Position numbers and translations under genes: made by a program
From: CAVOGJ01 sp963700865
GTDB lineage: Bacteria; Planctomycetota; Planctomycetia; Pirellulales; Pirellulaceae
Length of the DNA: 64,000 nucleotides
Direction: 5' to 3'
Assembly: GCA_963700865.1 (NCBI GenBank)
Contig: CAVOZC010000002.1
Span: forward strand, 62,001-126,000
Part shown: piece by piece, positions 54,782 through 63,944 of the stretch
How the letters are laid out: each line of letters begins with the position of its first letter
Position numbering within the stretch: the stretch's first letter is position 1
The notes under the pieces: generated by a model
Database searches by the model: none
Told to the model about the DNA's origin: nothing
Seen by the model: the letters and a program-made list of their open reading frames with translations, nothing else

Positions 54782-56998
54782 CTAGCCCTGCGGAAGGGCA
54801 ACCATATTGGTCCGCGATTCGGCGTGGACACCATTCACGACGGCTCCGATCACATGGACTCCCACGGATCGCAAGCGTCGAGTCGCCTCGTCGACCTTCG
54901 GGAGTCGACTAAAGTCACGGCGCGTGGAGATCACGGCACCGTCGACATGTTGACCGAAGATCAGGGCTTCCGGTCCCGTGAGGACGGGGCCCGCGTCGAT
55001 CACGATGAAATCGAATTGGGACCTGAGGCGTTCCAGCGTGACGCCGGTAGCGGGGCCAGCCAACGCCTGGAAGGCGACCGTATCGCAACGACCTGAGGGT
55101 AGAATCCAAAGATTCTCGGCCGGAGTCGCCTGGACGACTTCTTCCAGCGGTGCCTGACCTCGCAGGACATCGCACAGCCCTCGATCACCGGGCAGTCCGA
55201 ACACCACGTGCTGCTGCGGGTTGCGGACATCGCCGTCAATGAGGAGGGTCCGCCGTCCGCCACGAGCCAGGCTGACCGCCAGTTGGCTGGCAAGCGTCGA
55301 TTTGCCCTCGTGCCCCAGGGCACTGGTGATGACGATCGAGTTGATCTTCTTGCCCCGGTTGCCGTAGTCGATGGCCGCGCGGATGCTGTCGATGCAATCC
55401 GCGACTTGGGCCTCCCGCGCGGGGCCGGACAACCAGCCGCCGCGTAGTGCCGGCAGCGAACCGATGACCGGTAACGTGGCCGTTTTCTCGATATCCTTGC
55501 CGCTGTTGAGTCGCTTCGAGAGGAAGTCCCAGGCCGATACACCGATCAGGCTGAGCAGGAACGTGGCCACCCACGCCGCCCCCACCTCGAGCTGCTTCAG
55601 TCGGATGCTACTGCGATCCGGAATAAGCGCCTTCTGAATCAAGGTGACTCTTTGGGGTGAGTTGATGTTCAGCGTCAACCTGTTGATTTCCTGCACCACG
55701 TCATTGTCTGACTCCTGGAGCATCTTCAGGTCGTTCCGCCGCGTGACCAGGTCCTCGGAAAAGCCCGTGAGGTCCTTTACTTTCTGTACTTGCTCCTCGA
55801 ATTGCCTCTCCATTTCCTCCAGCTTCAAACTCGCGACTCTCTCTCTAGCCCGTAAAGTGGCCAACTGAGACGACTCGAGATTCTCATCCATGCCGTAGGA
55901 TTTGGCGAGGCGATCGGTAAACCGCGGCACCAGTTCGCGTTTACGGCGATTCATGATCTCCTGGTACGAGCCAATTTCCCGCTGCATGCTGCTGACCATG
56001 GCCGAGTTTCCGCGAGCGACTCCGCCATACTCGCGCAATTGACGTTGCAAATTATCGACCGCAAGTTTCGCTTGATAGTACTCTTGATCTTTCTCCAGCA
56101 TGTCGGCGATTTCGTATTCAGAGGGGCTGAAAACGCGCGACTGGCGAATGGCATTCAACACAACCAGTTCACCCTGGACCTTACTCAGTTCGTTGCGAGC
56201 ATTGACACGCTCGCGATCGATGGCCCGCAGGGCGTCCATTTCGATTTGTTGATTCAAGACGGCCAGTTGCGAGTCCGACGTGCCAAACTCTTCGGCCAGG
56301 CTCTGGATCTTAGACGTTTGCTCCTGGATTTCCCGGGCGTTGTTTCGATGTTGTCGTCGCAAAATATCCAGGCGTTCGGTCAACTGATTGCGGTCGTTCT
56401 GTGCGACTTCGTCGATATAGGCTTGGACAACGGCATTGACGATCTTGATCGTGTCTTTGTCGTTGTCGCCAGACATGCTGACGCGCAGAATTTCCGAGTT
56501 CCCCGGGTAGCCGACGTTCAGTTCCTTTTCCAGCAACGCCAGCGGTTTTGGCTCGGATTTGATCACGGACAAATTCTGAATCTCGGGTGGACGCAGGGCC
56601 GCGGAGAGGACATAGGGACTCTTCACCAGCGCGGCTTGCGTTTGCTTATAAACTTCGTATTGCCGCTGATCGTTGGTGTTCATCTTGTCCCGCAAGACTT
56701 GTTGCTGAGCCATACTGACGCGGAGCAAGGCCACGGCTTCCGAGTTGACGGGAATCAGGATCCATAGCAGGGCCGCGGCGATCGTCGCGATCAGAGAGCC
56801 GATCAGCGCGCCCGGCAGCCACTTCCGCCGCAGACTGTGGAGGAAAGCCAGTATGTCGACGCCTTCGTCGTCGGCATTGTCCAGCCACACCGGGGCCGGC
56901 GCATGATAAGCCGACGGCGTGGCGACCGCGCCCGACTGCATCGGCATCAAGGAGTTCTCGTTGGCGAGAGGGTCGGATGGGAAGCCAGCATCGTTCAT
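54782..56998 (-). CDS. Polysaccharide co-polymerase with BY-kinase domain (Wzc-like)
   Basis: 738 residues. An N-terminal Wzz domain lies between two membrane helices (near residues 60-80 and around 480-500), with a long coiled-coil periplasmic part (LTERLDILRRQHRNN and later stretches). The C-terminal ATPase/tyrosine kinase has Walker A ALGHEGKST near 560-568 and Walker A' TLLIDGD near 584-590, with IVIDAGPVL as Walker B. It controls chain length and export together with the lipoprotein at 9893. The C-terminal tail, ending ESRTNMVALPQG, has no tyrosine cluster, so the usual autophosphorylation tail is missing. Confidence 0.9.
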   Translation of the reverse strand: MNDAGFPSDPLANENSLMPMQSGAVATPSAYHAPAPVWLDNADDEGVDILAFLHSLRRKWLPGALIGSLIATIAAALLWILIPVNSEAVALLRVSMAQQQVLRDKMNTNDQRQYEVYKQTQAALVKSPYVLSAALRPPEIQNLSVIKSEPKPLALLEKELNVGYPGNSEILRVSMSGDNDKDTIKIVNAVVQAYIDEVAQNDRNQLTERLDILRRQHRNNAREIQEQTSKIQSLAEEFGTSDSQLAVLNQQIEMDALRAIDRERVNARNELSKVQGELVVLNAIRQSRVFSPSEYEIADMLEKDQEYYQAKLAVDNLQRQLREYGGVARGNSAMVSSMQREIGSYQEIMNRRKRELVPRFTDRLAKSYGMDENLESSQLATLRARERVASLKLEEMERQFEEQVQKVKDLTGFSEDLVTRRNDLKMLQESDNDVVQEINRLTLNINSPQRVTLIQKALIPDRSSIRLKQLEVGAAWVATFLLSLIGVSAWDFLSKRLNSGKDIEKTATLPVIGSLPALRGGWLSGPAREAQVADCIDSIRAAIDYGNRGKKINSIVITSALGHEGKSTLASQLAVSLARGGRRTLLIDGDVRNPQQHVVFGLPGDRGLCDVLRGQAPLEEVVQATPAENLWILPSGRCDTVAFQALAGPATGVTLERLRSQFDFIVIDAGPVLTGPEALIFGQHVDGAVISTRRDFSRLPKVDEATRRLRSVGVHVIGAVVNGVHAESRTNMVALPQG

Positions 56999-57073
56999 AA
57001 AAAAACTCTCCCGTTCGAGGTATCAATCAATCCGTTGCTGAATGGCAAGAAGTGGAACAAATCAAGAGGTCGC

Positions 57074-58027
57074 CTAAGGAGCCTGTTTGGCTGGGAAGTT
57101 GCCCATCTGCAGGGGGGTGGCCTCCTGGGGCACATCGACAAACAATTTGCCCATCACGTAAATCTCCAAGTAGAGCAAACCGAGTGCCAAGGGCATCATG
57201 ATCCACCCCGCGAGGTCGTGAAATATCTTGTCCGCCAGCTCCTGATTGACATTCATATTGTAGAGAAGTCCCGTCAACGTGATGCGAAACACATTCACGG
57301 CCAAGGCGATTGGCACGGCGCTGAGGACGATGATGGCTCGCTCCCACCACGTCTTTTCGGTGAACAAAAGCGCCATGGCGACGGCCAAGGCGGTGAAAAT
57401 TGTCAACATCCGCAGCCCGCTGCACTGTTCGGCCACATTCAAAGGCTGGTCGCGGGTGGCCAACGTAATCAGGTTGCCCTCCCGGATCGAATCGACGCCC
57501 AAGGTCACCAGGACAAAATTGCTGCACATCGTGGCCATCCGCTGGAGCGGGTACATAATCTTCTCCTCCGCTAAGCGGGGGAGAGGATACATGAACAGCA
57601 AGAAACAGGCTGCCGGACCCGCCCACCTCAGGCAAGGCAGTCCGCCCACGATGAGGAAAATGCCCAGCACACAGGGGATAAAGGAAAAGTTGTCCGCCAC
57701 GAAGATGACCGTGACGCCGCCCAGGACCCGCATCAGGGTCCCGGCCGCGATCAACCCCACGCCCAGCCATCGTTGCCACATCGGGACGTCCCGGAATGGC
57801 TCGCGACGGAGTGCCAACAGGGCAGCGGCGAAGACGGGGATCAGAAATCCATGGGAGTACTGTGCCTTGTACCAGGAATCCGAAATCCGCATAAACATGT
57901 CCCAGTAGACAACGATCAAGATCGTTAGCAAGATGCCGACAAGGGCCCAGCAAAGGTTTTGCTGCTGCTCGGGAAGGGTCTCATATTCGCGTTTCGCGTG
58001 GGTGTTTAAGTGCAGGGGCTGGTTCAC
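57074..58027 (-). CDS. Exosortase
   Basis: About 317 residues from GTG 58027, with GAGG 7 nt upstream; a TTG at 58057 is less likely. Eight or more membrane helices. The catalytic triad of the family is visible: Cys202 in NVAEQCSGLRM, Arg248 in VNVFRITLTG and His270 in KIFHDLAGW. Exosortases cleave C-terminal PEP-CTERM-like signals and are thought to pass the protein to the exopolysaccharide or cell surface. The gene is the first of a reverse operon with a co-polymerase, EpsI-like protein and glycosyltransferase. A promoter lies upstream at 58081-58109. Confidence 0.93.
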   Translation of the reverse strand: MNQPLHLNTHAKREYETLPEQQQNLCWALVGILLTILIVVYWDMFMRISDSWYKAQYSHGFLIPVFAAALLALRREPFRDVPMWQRWLGVGLIAAGTLMRVLGGVTVIFVADNFSFIPCVLGIFLIVGGLPCLRWAGPAACFLLFMYPLPRLAEEKIMYPLQRMATMCSNFVLVTLGVDSIREGNLITLATRDQPLNVAEQCSGLRMLTIFTALAVAMALLFTEKTWWERAIIVLSAVPIALAVNVFRITLTGLLYNMNVNQELADKIFHDLAGWIMMPLALGLLYLEIYVMGKLFVDVPQEATPLQMGNFPAKQAP

Positions 58028-58080
58028 CGCGTGGCCTCGGACTTCAGGAGTGTGCAACTGATAGAAATGCGACGATTTTC

Positions 58081-58109
58081 ACTGTATCCGTGGTCAGAAA
58101 CAGTGTCAA
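58081..58109 (-). promoter_or_regulatory. Sigma70-type promoter of the exosortase operon
   Basis: On the reverse strand TTGACA (58109-58104) is followed after exactly 17 bp by TACAGT (58086-58081). The -35 is perfect and the -10 matches 4 of 6. It stands 54 bp before the chosen start codon of the exosortase, so the leader would be about 45 nt. It is the clearest promoter in the window. Confidence 0.65.
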
Positions 58110-58475
58110 ACGTTACACGGTGCCTGGCAGGGACGCGCCGCGTCCGACCGCCGCAAACCGCTTGCTGGGACTGGCAGCAGGCTCCACCGGCAGAGACGCC
58201 TGCCGGCGACGGTGGCTACGCTGTCAGTGGCCCCATGGTTCGCGACTAAAACTACAAGAATCGTGCCAATTCGGAAATCTTCACGTTTTTGCCGCTCGCT
58301 GGAGGAATTCCGCGCTGGTCCGCGGCAGACTGCAGCGAATCGGCCGCATGGTGTTGATTGGACGCAACGGCGGCAAAGGCGTACAATTAGTTTCAGGCAG
58401 CGTGAGGATTGTGCCGATTAGGAAAGAAGTACCGATCGAGCGGCGGCTGTCATCTATTTGCCGAAGGAGAACATC
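58110..58475. other. Region between exosortase promoter and small secreted gene
   Basis: The gap holds a hairpin CCGGCAG-N6-CTGCCGG at 58187-58206, within a GC-rich patch. The plus-strand promoter for the gene at 58476 should be in the right half (58300-58440). No motif is convincing. Confidence 0.35.
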
Positions 58476-58883
58476 GTGGGTTCAAAGCGAATTATTTTAG
58501 CTATGGGAATTGGCCTGCTCGTCGTGTCTTCGGCGTTTGCCCAAAACAGTTCGTTGAACGCCCTCCAGCGAGGTCGCCAGACGACATCCCGGCAGATCCT
58601 GAATAATCCCACCGTCAGTCCCTACCTGCGGCTATTGCAGGGCGGCGGCAGCGGCGTGAACTCGGGCATTGGCGGCGTGAGCGCCATCTACCAAACACAG
58701 GTGCGACCGCAAATCGAAAACCGCCAGCAAATGGCACAGCAGCAGCAACAGATCCAGCAAGTTCAGTCCCAGCTGAATCAGGTCCGCAACCAGTACCGCC
58801 AACTGAGTACCGGCTATATGGCGACCGGACACCCGACACGCTACATGACCTATTCGCACTATTATCCCAGTTTGAGCCAATAG
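58476..58883 (+). CDS. Small secreted Gln-rich protein
   Basis: GTG 58476 follows GAAGGAGA and is preferred over the upstream frame opening. The ~135-residue product has a signal peptide (ILAMGIGLLVVSSAFAQN, cleaved after AFA), then a segment NNPTVSPYLRLLQGGG also seen in other small planctomycete exported proteins, a coiled Gln-rich part (MAQQQQQIQQVQSQLNQV) and a Tyr-rich tail ending YYPSLSQ. No sorting signal or membrane helix at its C-terminus. It is divergent from the exosortase operon. Function unknown. Confidence 0.75.
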   Translation: MGSKRIILAMGIGLLVVSSAFAQNSSLNALQRGRQTTSRQILNNPTVSPYLRLLQGGGSGVNSGIGGVSAIYQTQVRPQIENRQQMAQQQQQIQQVQSQLNQVRNQYRQLSTGYMATGHPTRYMTYSHYYPSLSQ

Positions 58884-59429
58884 TCGCGGATAGCCGCCCG
58901 AACCTCGGGTTCCTCGACGGTACACAAGGGCAGTGCTTTGTGACAGCTTGATTCGAGAGTGCCCGAATTCGGCCCGGCCAGTGAAAGGACTCGTCCCAAT
59001 AAGGACGTCCAAGGTCTGGCCACTTTGTCATAACCCACGTTTCACGAGCGTCGTTAAACCGTCAGCCAGAAGAAATCGCGGGGAAAAACCGCGATTCGTG
59101 GGAAGTGGCTACCGCGATTTCTGGCGGCGTACGCGCGTTCGCCGCCGAAGAATGCCGGTGCGTAACGACGCGTGGTACGATTTTAGCGGCATTCTTCTCT
59201 GGCTAACGGTTAAACCAAGAAAAAGGGTGGGTAATGACGAGGTCTGGCGACTTCGGCTACCGGAAACCCTAATTTCTAGCGGTCACATTGCACGGGGTCA
59301 TTCTGCCGGATTTTCCGTCGGCAGCGACCCACGACCGTGCCATAATGGTACGGTTCTTTTTTTTAAGCTGGTTCGACATCCCCCGGATGTTGCCCAACGG
59401 CAACCTGTCCGTGGCCAGGAATCCCACCC
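58884..59429. other. Intergenic region before gmd
   Basis: The 546-bp gap contains the folded element at 59049-59219 and then a T-rich run (TTCTTTTTTTTAAG near 59350), a plausible promoter or leader area for gmd. No open frame here has family resemblance. Confidence 0.4.
59049..59219. repeat. Structured inverted-repeat element, possibly MITE or leader RNA
   Basis: Outer arms: CGTCGTTAAACCGTCAGCC at 59049-59067 and the approximate complement GGCTAACGGTTAAACCAAG at 59201-59219, continuing inward as AGAAGAA/TTCTTCT. Inside is AATCGCGG-N7-CCGCGATT (59074-59096), a second partner CCGCGATTTCTGG at 59112-59124 that can pair alternatively with the left arm, and GGCGGCG-N10-CGCCGCC (59123-59146). The nesting suggests either a small non-autonomous mobile element or an RNA with alternative folds. 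Confidence 0.5.
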
Positions 59430-60519
59430 ATGTCCAAGACGGCACTCATTACTGGCATCACGGGGCAGGACGGAGCCTACCTCGCGGAATTTCTCTTGGA
59501 GAAGGGATACCAGGTCCATGGGATCAAACGACGGGCCTCGCTCTTCAACACCGACCGTATCGATCACCTCTACCAGGATCCGCACGAGAAAAACCTGCGG
59601 TTACAGCTCCATTACGGCGATCTGACCGACGCGACGAATCTCATCCGCGTCGTGCAGGAAACCCAGCCGGACGAAATTTATAACTTGGCGGCACAAAGCC
59701 ACGTTCAGGTTTCGTTTGAGACGCCTGAGTACACGGCCAATGCGGATGCCCTCGGTACGCTGCGGATTCTCGAGGCCATCCGTATTCTCGGTCTGGAACG
59801 TAAGACAAAATTCTATCAGGCCTCGACCTCCGAGTTGTACGGAAAGGTCCAAGAGATTCCCCAGAAAGAAACCACCCCGTTTTACCCCCGATCGCCGTAC
59901 GCCGTTGCGAAGTTGTATGCGTACTGGATCACGGTGAACTATCGGGAGGCGTATGGCATCTTTGGTTGTAATGGGATTCTCTTTAATCACGAATCGCCCT
60001 TGCGCGGCGAGACCTTCGTGACGCGGAAGATCACGCGGGCGCTCGCCCGCATCAAACTGGGTCTGCAGGAGTGCCTCTATCTGGGTAACCTCGACGCGCC
60101 TGCGCGACTGGGGACACGCACGGGATTACGTGGAAATGCAATGGCTGATGTTGCAGCAGGACGAGCCCGACGATTTTGTCATCGCTACGGGACGTCAGTA
60201 TTCCGTGCGAGAGTTCGTCAACGCGGCAGCCAGGGAACTTGGCATCTCCATCGTCTGGCAAGGTGCCGGACCGGAGGAAGTCGGAATCCATGAAGCGACT
60301 GGCAAGCGGATCGTAGCGGTTGACCCTCGGTACTACCGTCCGACCGAGGTCGAAACGCTGCTCGGCGATCCGACCAAGGCTCGCGAAAAGCTGGGCTGGA
60401 CCCCACAGACTTCGTTCGAGTCCCTGGTGGCGGAAATGGTGCAGGCCGATCTGGCGACCGCCGAGCGCGACGAACTTGTCAAACGGGAAGGCTACACGGT
60501 TTACGACTACAACGAGTAA
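59430..60519 (+). CDS. gmd: GDP-mannose 4,6-dehydratase, frameshifted
   Basis: ATG 59430 begins MSKTALITGITGQDGAYLAE, then FLLEKGYQVHGIKRRASLFN, NLAAQSHVQVSF, STSELYGKVQEIPQ, SPYAVAKLYAYW and NHESPLRGETFVTRKIT, a textbook GMD. An extra C near 60104 breaks the frame; removing it gives LDALRDWGHARDYVEMQWLM, the invariant motif, and the rest ends at 60519. It makes GDP-4-keto-6-deoxymannose, precursor of GDP-fucose, rhamnose or perosamine; the downstream aminotransferase could give the amino sugar. The break is almost certainly an error. Confidence 0.93.
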
Positions 60520-61679
60520 CCCGGGCTATGCGGCCCCTTCGGCCTAGCCGCCTGGTGGGCCGCCCGCACGGCGTCGATGACGCGCTGTTGATCGCCGGCC
60601 GTCATGGCCGAGCCGCTAGGCAGGTTCAGCCCCAAGGCGAAGATCCGTTCGGCGACCTCGCCCCCGCGGCAGCGGCAATCAGCAAACAACGGTTGCAGGT
60701 GCATCGGCTTCCAGACTCGACGGGATTCAATATTCTCCAGCTCCAGACGTTGCCGGACCGCCTCGCAATCCATGCCGAACGATTCGGGCTCGATTAACAG
60801 CGATGTGAGCCAGTAGTTGGGCGTTCCGTAGTCGGCGATCGGCATGAACGTCACGCCCGGGAGCTCTCCCAGTTCGGCTTGATACCTTTCAAAGATCGCC
60901 TTGCGGCGCACGACCCGATCATCAAGCACTTCCAGCTGCGCCAGTCCGATCGCGGCCAGCACGTTACTCAGACGATAGTTGTAGCCGTGGGTCGAATGCT
61001 GGTAATAGGGTGCGTCGTCGCGGGCTTGCGTCGCCAGGAAGCGAGCGCGCTCAATCAGGGACGCATCCGCGCTGCAGAGCATGCCGCCGCCGCTCGTGGT
61101 GATGATCTTGTTGCCGTTGAAGGAGAAGGTACTGCACCAGGCGGTCTGTCCCACAGGATGGCCGTGGTAGGTGCCTCCGAGGGCCTCGGCGGCATCCTCG
61201 ATGACCGGGATATCGTATTGACTGGCAATCTCGTGGAGGGCCGCGATATCGGCGCTTTGCCCCAGGATATCCACGGCCACGATGGCCTTGGGCAACTTGC
61301 CGCGGGCGGCGCAGGCCGTCAGTTCGGCCTTGACGAGTTCCGGATTGAGATTCCAGGTGGCCGCATCGCTGTCGATAAAAACGGGCGTCGCGTGTTCGTA
61401 GAGGATCGGATTCGCCGAGGCGCAAAAGGTGAAGGTGCTGCACAGCACTTCATCGCCGGGCCGCAAGTGAAGCTGCCGAAGTGCCAGATGGATCGCGGCG
61501 GTTCCGCTGCCGACGGCCGCCGCATGGGGTACGCCGATCCGCTTGGCGAAGGCCTCCTCGAATTTCTGCAGGTGGGGTCCGACAGGAGCAATGTAATTCG
61601 TGTCGAATACCTCGGCGATGTATGCCTGTTCGCGTCCCGACATGTGGGGCGGGGAAAGGAAAAGTCGATCGTGGGGCAT
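60507..61679 (-). CDS. DegT/DnrJ/EryC1/StrS-family sugar aminotransferase
   Basis: 390 residues from ATG 61679. It shows LSPPHMSGREQAYIAEVFDT, GSGTAAIHLALRQL, EDAAEALGGTYHG and the PLP lysine in FNGNKIITTSGGGML. The N-terminal wording (PHMSGREQAYIAEVFDTNYI) is typical of the pyridoxal enzymes that aminate 4-keto-6-deoxy sugars, for example perosamine synthase or PglC-like. It is convergent with gmd, overlapping tail to tail by 13 bp, and close to the ligase gene upstream on the same strand. Confidence 0.92.
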   Translation of the reverse strand: MPHDRLFLSPPHMSGREQAYIAEVFDTNYIAPVGPHLQKFEEAFAKRIGVPHAAAVGSGTAAIHLALRQLHLRPGDEVLCSTFTFCASANPILYEHATPVFIDSDAATWNLNPELVKAELTACAARGKLPKAIVAVDILGQSADIAALHEIASQYDIPVIEDAAEALGGTYHGHPVGQTAWCSTFSFNGNKIITTSGGGMLCSADASLIERARFLATQARDDAPYYQHSTHGYNYRLSNVLAAIGLAQLEVLDDRVVRRKAIFERYQAELGELPGVTFMPIADYGTPNYWLTSLLIEPESFGMDCEAVRQRLELENIESRRVWKPMHLQPLFADCRCRGGEVAERIFALGLNLPSGSAMTAGDQQRVIDAVRAAHQAARPKGPHSPGYSL

Positions 61680-61812
61680 GGGTGGAATCGCAGGGATGGT
61701 GGGGCGGGAACGGGGCGGCAAACCGTCTTAGCGTAGCGAAAGTCGCTGCTGCGAAATAGACAAATTCAGCGGTTCTCGACTTCCGCCGCGAGACTCGGTC
61801 CGCTCCCTCGCG

Positions 61813-63162
61813 TCATTCGACGCGACGGGTGGTCTTGCCGGCCTCACTGAGCGCGATCGCCTTGACGCATTCAATCAGTCGCGGCCGCTGGAACGAGGGC
61901 AGGTCCTGACAGGCCGTGGTGATCGCCATCCGGACGTCGTCCTCACTGCTGCCTCGCCGAGGCACGACCTGGCAGGCGACCAATTGCCCGGCCAGGGACG
62001 AGGCGCGGCCAAGACGCGCACATCCGCAATCTGAGGCAGGCCACGCAGACGATTCTCGATCTCCAGCGGCTGGACCTTATTTCCCCCGACATTGATCATG
62101 TCGCCACGACGACCGGCGAAATAGACACGGTCTCCCTCGATCCGGACGAGGTCGCCAGTGGCAAACCAGCCCGACGGGTCAAAACGGTCGGCGGCCGGCA
62201 GCGCGCGATCGTAGGCCTCCATCGCGTGGGCGGGACGCACGAATAACTGGTTGTCTTCCACCTTCAGTTCCACCCCCTCGGCTGTTGGCTGCTCCAGTAA
62301 CTGCGCGGGAAAACCGGCACGTCCATCGCTTACGGAAAAGCAGCGACCCAACTCGGTTGTGGCGTAAATGTGAATCATCCGCGCGGTAGGAAAGATGCCG
62401 TGCAAGGCATCGAGGATCTGTTGGTCAATCGCCTCGCCGCCGAGCGTGATCTGTTGCAGACGCACTTGCCGCAGTTGCTGCCGCTCGGCAAACAGGACCA
62501 GTCGTCGCCAATAGGAAGGGGTGGCCGAGGCGTGATCGACATGCCGCTGCCAGCATCAACTCCACCACTTCGTCGGGTGCCGCACCGCTCGCCGCGATGG
62601 CCAGGGTGCCGTGATTCAGCAGTGCCTGCAACATCACCTGCAAACCGGCGTAGAGGTGCAATCGATACGTGAGCAGCCACCGCTGCGGCTGGTCGGTGAT
62701 GCGCACGGGTCGCGCCAGCGACTGCCAGGTGTGACGAGCCGCCTTGGGCTGACCCTCTGTGCCTGACGTTAAAATCGTGACCGCTGCGGTCGTCGGCTCG
62801 GGCCCCGCATCGCGAACGTCGCAGGGCAGCCATTGCCAGCTCGCCGCGGAGTCCTCCGTCGGGGCGCATCGCAACACAAACGCCAGTTTCAGTTGAACCG
62901 CCGCGTCCTTAACGGCATCGTGGGGCAGCTGATCGTCGAAAAGAAAGGCGGCCGCTTCGAGCTCGTCGAGGGCTGCCAACGCGGCGACGCCCTCCGCAGT
63001 GGGCGGCAGCAGCAGTCCGATCCGTTGCCGGCGGAGGGGAGCCAGTTGTTGGACCAGCCTCCGCGTGGCCTCCGCCAATTGGCCCCAGGTCGTACTTCCG
63101 GACGACGTGACCACTGCCGGGGCTTGTGGGTGAACGGCCGAGGTGATCGCTGTGTGCAACAT
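61813..63162 (-). CDS. AMP-forming acyl ligase (ANL superfamily), two frameshifts
   Basis: TTG or ATG near 63162 begins MLHTAITSAVHPQAPAVVTS. The AMP-binding P-loop is VTILTSGTEGQPKAARHTW. Breaks occur near 62535 and 61995. The joined frames give LQQITLGGEAIDQQILDAL, IHIYATTELGRCFSVSDGRA, GWFATGDLVRIEGDRVYFAG, GDMINVGGNKVQPLEIE, and the end LAGQLVACQVVPRRG through SEAGKTTRRVE, stop at 61813. The C-terminal lysine lies in the expected place (EAGKTTR). Joined size is about 450 residues. It could load an acyl group on the carrier protein at 17281, or ligate an acid to a sugar amine. Confidence 0.82.
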
Positions 63163-63165
63163 CGT

Positions 63166-63944
63166 TCAGGGCACCTGGGCAGGGGGAGTGGCCGTCTCGG
63201 TCCGCGGTGGTTTCTCGACGGAAACTGGCCTCCACACCAGGTTCCGCAATTCGGCCGTCGTTTCGAAACTGCAAATTCCCAATGGTCGACTGAGTTCCAC
63301 TTCGGCACGGACGCTGACGGGCCGCTTGCCCAGCTCGCAATCGACGATTCGATCGTCGTCGATCCAGGCCTCGAACAAGCCGGGGGTCACTCGCAGCCGC
63401 ACGGTGTACCAGCGTCCCAGCTCGAACTTGCGATAGCGGGTCGTTTCATTTTCCGAGGCATCATACCCGGCGATGCAGGAGATACCGACGACACCACCTC
63501 CCCAGCCGCCAATGATCAGGCTGGCGTGCGCCTGCCGATAGGGGAAGGTCAGGCCACAGAAAAAGTCCGTCCCCGCGACGCGTCGCGCCTCGACCTGAAG
63601 CTCGTAATCACACGTGGGGAAGGGCGGGCGGGCGTCGCGCGTGATGCCCGTCAGGGGCCGGCCCATGGGGAGGATCAACCGTCCATCTTGAACCTCCACT
63701 GGCGCCTCGCCGCCGAACTTGGTCTGCTGCCAGCCGTTCAGGTCGTGGCCGTTCCAGAGGGGTCGCCATTCTAGCTGGTCGGCGGGATCCCGAGTCGACG
63801 CGCCACCTGACCGGGAGACGGCCGCACCTCCTGCGCCACGACGGGCGCACGGCTGCACAGCAGCAGCCCGATCATCAACAGACCCCAGAGCACCCGCCCG
63901 GTAAAGCCTTGCCCGCTGGCGCGGCAGGACGATCTGGTGGTCAT
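63166..63944 (-). CDS. Secreted DUF1080 (LamG-like) protein, frameshifted
   Basis: The start is ATG 63944. The leader FTGRVLWGLLMIGLLLCSRA is a signal peptide ending near VVAQE. A break near 63795 follows SPGQVARRLG; the other frame runs DPADQLEWRPLWNGHDLNGW, ARPPFPTCDYELQVEARRV, FFCGLTFPYRQAHASL and WYTVRLRVTPGLFEAWIDDD. DUF1080 (3-keto-disaccharide hydrolase) is a large planctomycete family of exported concanavalin-like proteins involved in carbohydrate breakdown or binding. It is 3 bp upstream of the ligase on the same strand. Confidence 0.83.

Noticed and set aside
57027..57953. Alternative 308-residue reverse frame within the exosortase
   Set aside because: It lacks the hydrophobic pattern and the catalytic motifs; the true frame has all three active-site residues and a ribosome binding site.
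59230..59275. Cyclic-di-GMP riboswitch before gmd
   Set aside because: A GGGTAATGACGAGG stretch with later CGGAAACCC looked suggestive, but the conserved core pairing and tetraloop receptor of the class I aptamer are missing.
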